Source: Linnemannia schmuckeri (taxonomy: Eukaryota; Mortierellomycota; Mortierellomycetes; Mortierellales; Mortierellaceae). From it: a stretch of 64,000 nucleotides of DNA. Positions 47,717 to 56,603 of this stretch are shown piece by piece. Where the stretch lies: positions 1,979,951 through 2,043,950 of the forward strand of contig JANATG010000011.1 in assembly GCA_029449235.1 (NCBI GenBank), given 5' to 3'. Both the position numbers and the translations under genes were made by a program. A model generated the notes under the pieces. It was not told the DNA's origin and searched no databases. It saw nothing but the letters and a program-made list of their open reading frames with translations. Numbering within the stretch: the stretch's first letter is position 1; each line of letters starts with the position of its first letter.

Positions 47717-48547
47717 ATGACCAAACAGAAAACGTTGCATGACCCGCCACAGTTGACATCGACCTCTACGACATCACCGCCGTCTCATTGGTCCTACATC
47801 TCTGCTGTCACCCTCGGTCTTTTGTCGTCTTCATGCTGCCTTATGCAGCTGGCACTTAACCTCATGTCTGTCGGTTGTGCTGGTTTCTCGATCCTGACAC
47901 CATATCGGCCATTGTTCCTGGCCTTCTCATCCCTTCTGGTGCTGGTGACCGTCTACAAGTATCGATGGTCCTCTAGGACGGCATTGACACTTGCCCTCGT
48001 CCTGACCCTGACAACAACTCCAGAGATGGTCGCGGTCTACAATCAGTCGACCACTGGCTCGCTCCAGCGTTTTCCTAATAGCTTCTTGTTGGTGACTCCA
48101 TCGTCCATCCTGCGCTTGCCAACATTTCTCGAGAATGTAAAATGGGGCATTCCTACGTTCCTGACGGCCCCTCGTGACGTGAAACATGATGAACCGATTA
48201 CCGCTGCACCAGTGCCTGTTCAACTATCATCCCAAGACCAAGCAGTTGGCTCGAGTGGATTGGGATCGTCAGGTTCTGGTGGGATGTTTATGAAGTATGT
48301 GGTTCAGATTGATGGCATGGCGTGTGAGGCCTGTGCCAGCCGTCTTCGCCAGCACTTTTCGAGACAGGATGGTATTGAACGCGCGAATGTGTTCTTTGAC
48401 GAGAAGAAGTTAGTTCTGTGGACGCAGGCTGGGTCAGGATCGATGATGCTGTCTGAGCGAGTGATCCAAGATATGGTTGGCCAGGTTGATGCCAAGTACA
48501 CGGCCAGGCTCGAAGACATTTTTTCCTTTTCGTCTATTACTCCATAA
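47717..48547 (+). CDS. Membrane protein with MerT-like segment and C-terminal HMA (MerP-like) domain
   Basis: Single exon, 276 residues. Two or three hydrophobic helices occupy residues about 27-110. The first has SSSCCLMQLALNLMSVGCAG (Cys40-Cys41) followed by FSILTPYRPLFLAF; the paired Cys in helix 1 and the L-x-PYRP-L/I-F loop are hallmarks of bacterial mercuric transporter MerT. After a Ser/Gly linker comes an HMA metal-binding fold: MKYVVQIDGMACEACASRLR with the CxxC pair Cys203/Cys206, as in MerP or copper chaperones. Bacterial MerTP fusions have this order. The second MerT cysteine pair in the cytoplasmic loop is not seen. Likely moves or senses a soft metal ion (Hg2+, Cu+ or Zn2+) at a membrane; substrate inferred. 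It has no intron, unlike nearly all its neighbours, which fits recent gain or retroposition. Start at 47717 is the first Met. Confidence 0.7.
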   Translation: MTKQKTLHDPPQLTSTSTTSPPSHWSYISAVTLGLLSSSCCLMQLALNLMSVGCAGFSILTPYRPLFLAFSSLLVLVTVYKYRWSSRTALTLALVLTLTTTPEMVAVYNQSTTGSLQRFPNSFLLVTPSSILRLPTFLENVKWGIPTFLTAPRDVKHDEPITAAPVPVQLSSQDQAVGSSGLGSSGSGGMFMKYVVQIDGMACEACASRLRQHFSRQDGIERANVFFDEKKLVLWTQAGSGSMMLSERVIQDMVGQVDAKYTARLEDIFSFSSITP

Positions 48548-49113
48548 CCATATCCAATAAACTATCCTTGCTTCTTCGTCCTTCTTCTTGATCTTTTTGT
48601 TATTTCTTTGTCTTCCTTCTTCTCTGTTCTTCTATGAAGAGTAGACACGCATCCTTCTCCCCTCTCACCGAACATTGATCTCCAGTCACATCAAGAATTA
48701 GAAGGTGAGCCAAGCCACGCGGCAAATTCATGAAACCACTCCGACCATCACTTTTTTTTCTCACTGTAGCCGTGTGTATGTGTCTAAGTCTGTGTCTATG
48801 TCTTTGTGCGTATTGAGTGGTGAGCCATTTTTTTTCTCTTCATGGGATGGTCCGTTTCTTCACTTTTTTCTTCTTTTCTTCCTTTCTCTCTTCTTTCCAT
48901 TCAAATCTCATTTGCATTCTTACTCCTCTTTGCATCCTTCCCTGCCCTTGCCTTCATCCCCTTGTCCTTTGCATTTATTTATCTATTTATTTGTCTTTTC
49001 GGACCCATCCACTCTTCCCTCCTTTCTTTCATCAACCACCTCTCTCCTCCCTCGCGCTCTCTCCCTCTCTCTCTCCCTGTTTTGTGTTCTCCTTCACGCT
49101 CCTTTCCTACCTT

Positions 49114-49152
<39 letters not shown>

Positions 49153-49192
49153 TTTGCAGACTTTGTTACTTTGTGGACAACATTTATCATCC
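48548..49192. other. CT-rich spacer upstream of PAN3
   Basis: 645 bp, strongly pyrimidine-rich on the + strand from 48760, with about 29 T at 49119-49147 ending only 45 bp before the PAN3 start. Frames of over 150 codons across it are Phe/Ser/Leu tract translations. Confidence 0.45.
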
Positions 49193-52100
49193 ATGGCTTC
49201 TGCTATACCAATCATGCCTCCTCCGAGTGCTGCTACTGCCGCCGGTGAAGAAACAAACGCCTCCTCCTCTTCCACTAACGCTTGGCAAAAGTCTACAACC
49301 ACCGGCCCCGCAAAGACTACTGCCTCTGGCACTACCCCCAAACGTAAATGCTCTTTTTAACTTTTTTCACATCATACCTTGTTCATTCATCAACCTTTCA
49401 GAGTGGAATGACCACGAGACTTGTCGAGAAGCAAGCCCACACACGTTGGACAGCACACTTGCGCAGATCAGACGAAATGACTTAATCATAACCTCTCCAA
49501 AAAACTAATCAACACGAGCACTACTTTTGAATGTAACGTAGCCGTGTCATTGACCAACAGCAACAAGACCAGGACCTGTCGCAATATTGTGATCCACGGG
49601 TTCTGCAAGTACGAGGGAAAGGGCTGTGAGTTCAATCACGATGTCGTAAGTGCCGCCTCTTGAGGTCGTTTTTTGTCACCGCAGCCTTAAAGGAAGGAGA
49701 ACAAGAAAATAAAGACAGGAAAGAAGAGGAGAATGCAATAAGTCCTTCTTGCTAATCGGGCCTTCTCGCCACTTTCTTCCAATATTCGCCTCATAGGGCA
49801 AGCCCGCTACGTCCGTGCCTAGTCCAGAGATGTAGGCAAAGGGCCAGGCAATTGTTGCAAAAAGCTGATGCCATGTGATGGGAGGATCGGGCGGACCACC
49901 CTTTCCTCCCTTTAAGAAAAGGGCACGACAATTGACACTCTTTTATTGCTCTACCGTTACTCCTCCAGATCAAAGGCCAAGCTCCATGTGAACTCGCCTA
50001 TCTTCAAGCCCTCCAATCTCAGCTCAGGATCAGTCAAAGCCGAGTCCATCAACGCCCCCGAGTTTGTCCCTAAGCACAGCCAAGGTAAAGAAACGACCTC
50101 TCTTGGATGTGTATGAATCGTCATGGGTGCTGCCTACATAACTTGCATACCTAACAGTACAATAAATTACTCGCCTTTCAATTATACAGTAGATTCGAGT
50201 TCAGCAGCAGGGGGAGCTTTTCAGGATAACCGTCCAATGTAAGCAGGATATCTACCTTTCAGGACCAGCACAGCTTGATGTTTGATGTCGGGAACATACG
50301 CAGACCTTAATCGCTGCAGACCAGATACCATACGTTTCTGACCTGTTGTCTTTTTTTCTGATTCTTTTACAACGACTTTGTTGCATCTCAGGGTACAGTC
50401 GTTTGTGTCGCCGATGCAGAACAGCTTGATGGGAAGCATGAGCAACCTCACTGGTAACTTTTCTCAGTTTGGGATGGCCGATGTGAGTATAACGCTGGCG
50501 AAATAAATGTTATGGCTATCGAATCTGACAGTGGTAAGTGATAGTATTACCTGTACAACAAAAATAACAGTTTTCCTCGGACCACCTTGAACCTTGAACG
50601 ATAGATGTCAATGGGGGGACCTATGTCAGGAAACTACTATGGCGAGGGATCTGTCAACAACTATTATTATCAAGGGTCTGGCGCAATGCTTCACCAGCCT
50701 GTAAGTTTCGAATAGGTTTTTAAATACAATGGCACAATAGGAGTTGTTTATATAGGACTGAATGATAGCAAACGAATGTAATCTTTACTACTCGAACTTA
50801 CCCATACATCCTTGTGTTCTTTTCCGCCAATCTAGCTCCAATATCACCTGTACAACACGCCGCTCCCCCATGTGTCCAACCTCTTGCCTCACCAAAAGAC
50901 CATTCATGGGTTTTTCATCTCGGATACACTGCGCGAGGAGCTTCACAAGAAGAACGAAATGGTCTTGCAGACTGTTAATGCCCAGGACTATGGACTTCCT
51001 GAGGACTTGCACGAGTACCATTCGCTCTACCCTCTCGATCTGACTCAGGAAAAATCAACAGAGGTGTTCGGGTACCAGTCCAGTGTCTACAAGTGCATGT
51101 GCAGCGAGGATGGCAAAACGTACGCGTTACGCCGGATCGAGGGCTTTCGCTTGACCAATGAGGTAGCCATGCAGACGATTGAAGGCTGGCGCAGGATAAA
51201 GCATGCCAACATTGTGTCAATCCGGGAGGCGTTCACCAGTAAAGCATTCGGAGACCACTCGCTTATTTTTGTGTACGACTATCACCCATGCTCCAAGACA
51301 CTTTATGACGTGCACTTTGGACCTCAGGCACAACTGGCGTCCCAGGTCGTTGTAGGAGCTCCCAAGACAACCGACCACGTCATCCCCGAACGCACTCTTT
51401 GGTCATATTTGATCCAACTGACGTCTGCCCTTAAGAAGATCCATGCTGCCGGTCTTGCAGCCCGTTTGATTGACCCCACCAAGATTTTGGTCACCGGAAA
51501 GAACAGGTACTGAGCGCTTGTTTTTCTTCTTTGTTTTCACATCTGTCGGATAGAGGCAATACATGGACCGGCTTGCTATTTGCTAACTCGCCTTTTCTGT
51601 GCTTTGATTTCGCTACAATAGGATTCGCATGAACTGTTGTGGAATCATGGACATGTTGACTTTTGACACGGCACCCAACATTGCTCACTTGCAGCAGGAC
51701 GACATTTTGAATCTTGGACAGCTAATGATGACTCTGGCATGCAAGTCTCTGACGGCCACTCACAACATTTCAAAGTCGATCGATTATATCGCCCAGACCT
51801 ACAGTCAAGAGATGAAGAATATGATCCTCTTCCTCATGAGTCAGCCCGTGCCTATGAAGACTGTCGATCAAATTATCTCGATGCTTGGACCCAGGATTAT
51901 GCAAGAGATCAATGAAGTCCAGACTGCCAACGATGTTTTGGAGAGCGACCTTGGCCGTGAGCTGGAGAATGGACGTTTGACAAGACTCATGATCAAGTTT
52001 GGCTTTATCAATGAGCGGCCCGAGTTTGATATGGATCCTGCTTGGTCTGAGACAGGCGATCGATACATTATCAAACTGTTCAGGGACTATGTGTTCCATC

Positions 52101-52394
52101 AGGTGGACGAGGCGGGTTTGCCCGTCTTGGATGTTGCCCATGTCCTCACCTGCCTAAACAAGGTATTTTGTTTTTCTGTAATTGAATTGCAGATATCTTG
52201 TAAGGAAAGCTAGGGCTCTTCAAGGAATTATCTGCTTATACCTTACTTTTTTTCCCTGCATTTAGCTGGATGCTGGAGTGGACGAGAAGATTGTGCTAAT
52301 GTCGCGGGATGAGTTGTCGTGCCTTATTGTTAGCTACCGTGAGATTAAGGCCTGCATTGACTCTGCATTCCGCGATCTCTCCAAGTCCAAGTAG
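49193..52394 (+). CDS. PAN3: PAN3, regulatory subunit of the PAN2-PAN3 deadenylase
   Basis: Multi-exon gene. Exon 1 49193-49343; exon 2 from 49542 carries a CCCH zinc finger TCRNIVIHGFCKYEGKGCEF with NHD after it. Short exons contain the disordered linker (KLHVNSPIFKPSNLSSGSVK, then APEFVPK as in PAM2-like regions near 50060-50090). Exon from 50837 to 51507 starts QYHLYNTPLPHVSNLLPHQK and enters the pseudokinase: VYKCMCSEDGKTYALRRIEG, WRRIKHANIVSIREAF, FVYDYHPCSKTLYDVHF. The next (51622-52162) has DDILNLGQLMMTLAC, a coiled coil, and the C-terminal knob RLMIKFGFINERPEFD, and the last (52266-52394) ends RDLSKSK. The usual catalytic HRD and DFG are degenerate, as in all PAN3. It trims mRNA poly(A) tails in the cytoplasm. 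Exons between 49650 and 50700 were only partly resolved. Confidence 0.95.
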
Positions 52395-53303
52395 CTACAT
52401 AAGACTCAATCGTTGCAACTTAGCTGTGTTCAGGGTATGCTCCGATTCGGCTCTTTTTATTTTTTTTATTTTTCCAACAGCCAAACTTTAAACAACTCCA
52501 AAAACTACAAAAACAAAAAACAAAAACATAAATACAACAATCACCACCAACACCAACCAAAAAAATTCAAAGAAATCCTAAAAACACTTGAAAAAGCAAG
52601 AAAGACAGTAAGAATATGATAATAAGAATAAAAACGAACACAATTACAATAATCATGGTTTATGTTTCCTTCTCTTTTTCCCATCTCCTGAGCTAGATCG
52701 TCTCTCTCTTTCTACAGATTCTTTTGATGAATAGTAGTAGTGAGTTCGAAAGCCTCCATCTAACTTGAACTTATGTTGCACTCTTGTAATAGGCGCAAAG
52801 CAAAAGAATGTGAACACGGAAATGGAAAGGGAAAAGGACAAGAGAAAGGACAAGAGAGTACTAGAAATGAGAAGGAAAGGCTAGAAAATAAATGATGTTT
52901 ACTGTATAGGGAAGCCGGAGTATTTATATATGCTAGGCTTTGGGCTCCAGAATGGGCGGTGGTGTGGCTAGATGGTGATGTGGATAGATGGGGCGGTGGT
53001 TAGATGAGGAAGTTGATAATTAGATGAGAAGGTGGTTTGGTAGGAAGCGCGACTCCAAGGTAAGACGACAGTAGTCTTTCTTGCGAATATTCAAAATTTG
53101 CATTTTATTCAAATTCGGTTCGATTTACCGAGTGCGAATAATAGTCACATTCGATTCGACCCAGTCGAATAAAAGCCACATTCGATTTGATTCGCATTTG
53201 ATTCGCATTCGACTTCTACATTATAAATAGCCTTGTTTTTATGGATAACCACTTTTCATCATACACTTCACCCTACTTCTCATACTTTTACATTCCAAGC
53301 ATC
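52395..53303. promoter_or_regulatory. Spacer with TAGATG and ATTCG repeats before the secreted protein gene
   Basis: From about 52950 to 53050 a degenerate GGTGGT/TAGATG repeat occurs. From 53088 to 53215 about ten copies of ATTCG or its complement CGAAT are clustered. A TATAAATA box sits at 53222-53229, 75 bp before the ATG at 53304. Confidence 0.5.
53222..53229 (+). promoter_or_regulatory. TATA box of the small secreted protein gene
   Basis: TATAAATA, 75 bp upstream of the start codon; one of few clear TATA boxes in the window. Confidence 0.5.
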
Positions 53304-53576
53304 ATGAAGCTCAACCTCCTCTGCCTCGCTGCTCTCCTTCCTTTGGCTATGGCTGCTTCCCGCCCCTTTGATGGCAACTCCCGTTGCAAGGTCCAAGGCT
53401 TCAAGGTTGCCCCCAGCATGGTCGAGCCCTGCTGTCTCAAGAACATGGGTGGATCCGACCGCCAGAACCGTATCCTCCACTGCAAACTTCCTATCCGCAG
53501 AGAAGGACTTTTCCGCAAGTGCGTGTATGACCTTGGTTATGCCACTGTCGTCGATTGCGACTACTACGATAATTAA
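53304..53576 (+). CDS. Small secreted cysteine-rich protein
   Basis: Single exon, 90 residues. The first ~18 residues (MKLNLLCLAALLPLAMA) form a clear signal peptide with an AMA|A cleavage site. The mature ~72 residues contain six Cys in the order C-x14-CC-x15-C-x12-C-x11-C, which could make three disulfides, plus several basic residues. No family recognised. Start at 53304 rather than the frame-extending Met at 53241, because it gives the signal peptide and follows a TATA box. It lies about 10 kb from the telomere-like end, next to repeats: a typical place for fast-evolving effector-like or antimicrobial proteins; that role is inference. Confidence 0.72.
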   Translation: MKLNLLCLAALLPLAMAASRPFDGNSRCKVQGFKVAPSMVEPCCLKNMGGSDRQNRILHCKLPIRREGLFRKCVYDLGYATVVDCDYYDN

Positions 53577-53833
53577 AGTCGCCTTCAAGCTCAAGCCTAA
53601 TCCCAAGCCTTGTATTTACCATAAGAACCCAGTTATTCCCACGCCAATGTCCTGCCAACACTCGTCTCTATTCTAGACGGCAGCGGCTCGAATCCTCTGA
53701 ATGATCGATTACAATCTATTTAGGGATCGTTTTTTTTGACAGTATGATGTAACACAACAGTAAAAATAGTCTATCCTTATTTTCTTTAAAAAAATAAAAA
53801 AAAAAGTTTTTTTTTTTTTTTTTTTTTTTTTTA

Positions 53834-53995
53834 TACGCAATTTTTTTTCTCCAGTAAAAAGCCCAAGGGAGGCATTTGATAGTAAAAGAAGCTACATACC
53901 ACACTCTTCCAAGAGCCATCCACCAGTCACAGTCTGGTCCACAACCTGGCTCTGCGCAATAATTGCCGCTGCTTTTCACGACTTCAATCGAAGAA
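53834..53995 (-). repeat. Dispersed ~170-bp repeat, copy A
   Basis: Similar along its length to 55855-56020. On the minus strand both can be read from a GTG/ATG AAAAGCAGCGGCAA-like start; copy A stays open and encodes a Cys/Trp-rich peptide (NYCAEPGCGPDCDWWMALG) ending in a Lys run over the adjoining poly-A. Most differences between copies are transitions. Confidence 0.6.
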
Positions 53996-54726
53996 AATAA
54001 AACTAGATCCGAACGAAAGGAAATCTTTCGATCCTCTCCATTAATGACAACTTCCTCCTCCCCAACAAACTGTCCAACAACCGTTCATCGGCCGCGCGTG
54101 CATCCATGGACGCAAAAAAAAAAAAGAAAAAAAGAAAAGAAAAAAGAAAAAAAAGAAAAAAAAAGAAAAAAAAAAAAAGAAAAGCGAGAATAAAAATAGT
54201 CTCAGATGCACATTCCATAGTTGCATGATTGGACACTGTCGGCTATTCCCGGCCTGCAACAAGACGAGAGCGGATCAAGGGAAGAGAGGAAGTAAGTGTT
54301 CTTTTAATAAAGGGAGTTATGAACTATCGGACTACCTAGCTATTGCTATGTTGTATCTCTCTCTACTAGAGGTGTACCCGGTGCGAAGCCCCGGGAGCGC
54401 CTCTTCTTTTTTTTAGTAACTCAGAAACGGGTTCTGAGTTATTAAAAAACCCTGAAAACCCCTAAAAGATCCCAAGGCACCGGTGAGTGATATGTGTAAG
54501 AGGGTCAAGTGTTTTCATGGCGCCAGGGCATGCAACTTCCCCTTTGATCGTCCAGGTTTGAGCAGGCTACGACAACATTATGAGATTTGAACAGGCTACG
54601 ACAGCATTGTAAAAGCTCGGTGCTTTTTTTTTTTTTTTTTTTTTTTTTTTGTTGTACGTAGCTTGGTACACTGAAAGCCGAAAGGAGAGCAAGGCTCCTT
54701 TTTGGGATTTTACGACCGCGTCTGTT

Positions 54727-54817
54727 GTTCACTTGCTTAATTGGTTCAATAGATCTCACTTTGTGAGGACCTTCGCTGCGCGAAGGAGGTTTCGATCCCT
54801 GTCTATGTAAAGTGAGC
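54727..54817 (+). ncRNA. tRNA-like folded element (possible tRNA relic or SINE head)
   Basis: Seven-base closing stem GTTCACT (54727-54733) / AGTGAGC (54811-54817); a box-A-like TTGCTTAATTGG; a 5-bp hairpin CTCAC-TTT-GTGAG; a 7-bp hairpin CCTTCGC-TGC-GCGAAGG like a long variable arm; and a box-B-like GTTTCGATCCC. The anticodon loop lacks the usual U33 and there are extra bases after the T arm, so it is not a standard tRNA. Confidence 0.25.
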
Positions 54818-54905
54818 CAAAAGGGAGACTATTCATTTTCTCATTCTTTTCCTCATTTTTTCCCTTTCGTTTTTTTTTTGTGGCGCATTTTTCTACAGTT
54901 ACGTT

Positions 54906-54983
54906 AGGCTCGACTCCACCCCCCAGGAGAAGGGCATGAGGCAAGCCTCATGCTCGCTTCTCAAGGGGAGTGGAGCCAAGCCT
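54906..54983. repeat. Long imperfect hairpin
   Basis: Arms of about 37 nt, AGGCTCGACTCCACCC... at left and its near-complement ...GGAGTGGAGCCAAGCCT at right, meeting at GCATGAGGCAAGCCTCATGC. A few mismatches near the middle. Could be a MITE-like foldback or a structured transcript end. Confidence 0.65.
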
Positions 54984-55727
54984 ACAGATATGTTCCAACT
55001 CTCAAGAATCGTGGCCAGTGCACTTTAATGTTATTTTTATCTTGACTCACGTTTAGAAAGAGAAGAAAAACAATTTGGTGCTTGTAGTCGGACATACACG
55101 CCAAGAGCAAAAAAGAAGAGGAAAATAAACTTATTATGTGGCAATATACTCGGATGAAAGAAAAAAAAAGTTAGTCAAGGAACGAAAAAGAAGCGAAAAG
55201 AAAAGAAAAAAAGAAAAAGAACTCAATGTGTGTCCAGTGTACTCGCAACAGGAAAGTATGAGCTCCAAGTACAAAAAAGAAACAAAAAGAAAAGAAAAAA
55301 GAAGCCATTTGTCGCAGACAACGCAGGCTCGCGCGTCAAAGGAAGAATAGAGGCGCCGGTGCTAGCCAGCGACGCCACTATTCTCATTTATTATGAAAGA
55401 CAGTAGATGTAGTTGGTTAAAGATTCTTCTCAAAACACACCTTTCATTATTATGCCCTTCCCACTCCCATCCGCAATCCTTTCATATCATTCTGCTCACC
55501 AGCCCAAACCCTGATATAATCCGCTCCCGACATCCGACTTCGATCCACGACACTATTGTGTGATAGAGCACCCGGAAGCCAAAAAAAAAAAACAGCATGA
55601 ACATTGAAGAACGGGAAAGAAAGGGAAGAAGAAAAAGAAAAGAAATCAAAAAAAGAAAGAAAGAAAGAAAAGAAAGAAAGAAAAGAAAGGAAAAAATAGG
55701 TCGATGTGTAGCCTGTGCACTCGGATG

Positions 55728-55762
<35 letters not shown>

Positions 55763-55854
55763 GGCCAGTCGTTTATGCTCTGACACGATCATCAAAGTAT
55801 GAAAACGAATGAAAAATAAGCACTTACACAGCCAGCGCGTCTAGATTTTTTTTG

Positions 55855-56020
55855 TACGCAATTTTTTTCCCATAGTAATAAAAGGCCTAAGGGAGGTATT
55901 TGGAAGTGAAAGGAGACTGCATACCAAACTCTTTCAAGCGCCATCCATCAATCGTGATCCGGTCTACAACCTAGCTCTATGCAACAATTGCCGCTGCTCT
56001 TCATGGCTGTAACGGAAGAC
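55855..56020 (-). repeat. Dispersed ~170-bp repeat, copy B
   Basis: About 75-80% similar by eye to 53834-53995, same orientation. The minus-strand frame starts at an ATG but has TGA where copy A has a Trp codon, so this copy is not coding as read. Confidence 0.6.
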
Positions 56021-56377
56021 TCCTGACAGCCTCAACGAAAGACAAAAAAAAAACAAAAAAAAAGCAAAAAAAAAAAGGGCTGAAATAATGATTACAATGA
56101 CCCTTAACTAAAACAAAAAATTACAGATATCCCGAGAAGAGTAAGTCTCTGGGTTCAATTCCCTGGCTGACCGTTACTTTATTCTGGAAGACTGCAACGA
56201 TTGGACCCCCGATTACCGTAATTAGATAAATAGACAACCATTACCAAAATACAAAGACAACTCTTCCTTCCACTCCTTACAAAAGTTGCATGGTAGCAAA
56301 GGTTCACAACTCCACCAACCAGACCCCAGAACACGCAATACAATCCCCAGAACAACCAGCACATACCCTAGACTCCT

Positions 56378-56580
56378 TGCAACAGCAGAAGGTAGGACCA
56401 GTGAAAGCAGGGACAAGAGACGAGGATTGAAGCAGTGATGATTGATGTTATTACTACGGTACATCTATATATACAAGGGAGTAACTAGGTTTCTAGGTCT
56501 AGTATCATAGAAGAGTCAGAGGTGAATAAGAGTGATGAGAAATGACTAACTAAGGTGGACTTTAAACCTAATATGTTGCA
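56378..56580 (-). repeat. LTR (3' LTR of the minus-oriented half)
   Basis: 203 bp, ends in 7-bp inverted TGCAACA/TGTTGCA. Nearly identical to the other two. Its inner side abuts the polypurine tract. Confidence 0.9.
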
Positions 56581-56592
56581 CCTTCCCCTCTT
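56581..56592 (-). other. Polypurine tract
   Basis: AAGAGGGGAAGG on the minus strand directly before the 3' LTR: the plus-strand DNA primer site of the retroelement. Confidence 0.75.
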
Positions 56593-56603
56593 AAAAAAAA
56601 ATC

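Larger units (their letters stand above)
53577..56377. other. Repeat-rich subtelomeric spacer
   Basis: 2.8 kb holding two copies of a ~170-bp repeat, a long hairpin, a tRNA-like element, poly-A/T runs (53802-53832, 54625-54649, 55726-55760) and AAAGA-type purine arrays (54112-54182, 55140-55310, 55610-55690). An ACTCGGATGAAA block followed by poly-A occurs at about 55148 and 55719. No protein gene supported. Confidence 0.6.

Noticed and set aside
48705..49508. 267-codon plus frame before PAN3
   Set aside because: Consists of poly-T/CT tract translation and runs across the PAN3 start region; the PAN3 frame has clear homology.
56130..56185. GGGTTCAATTCCC, tRNA T-arm-like
   Set aside because: No acceptor, D or anticodon arms could be built around it.
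56179..56464. Minus-strand frames overlapping the left LTR
   Set aside because: They translate LTR and flanking DNA; no conserved domain.
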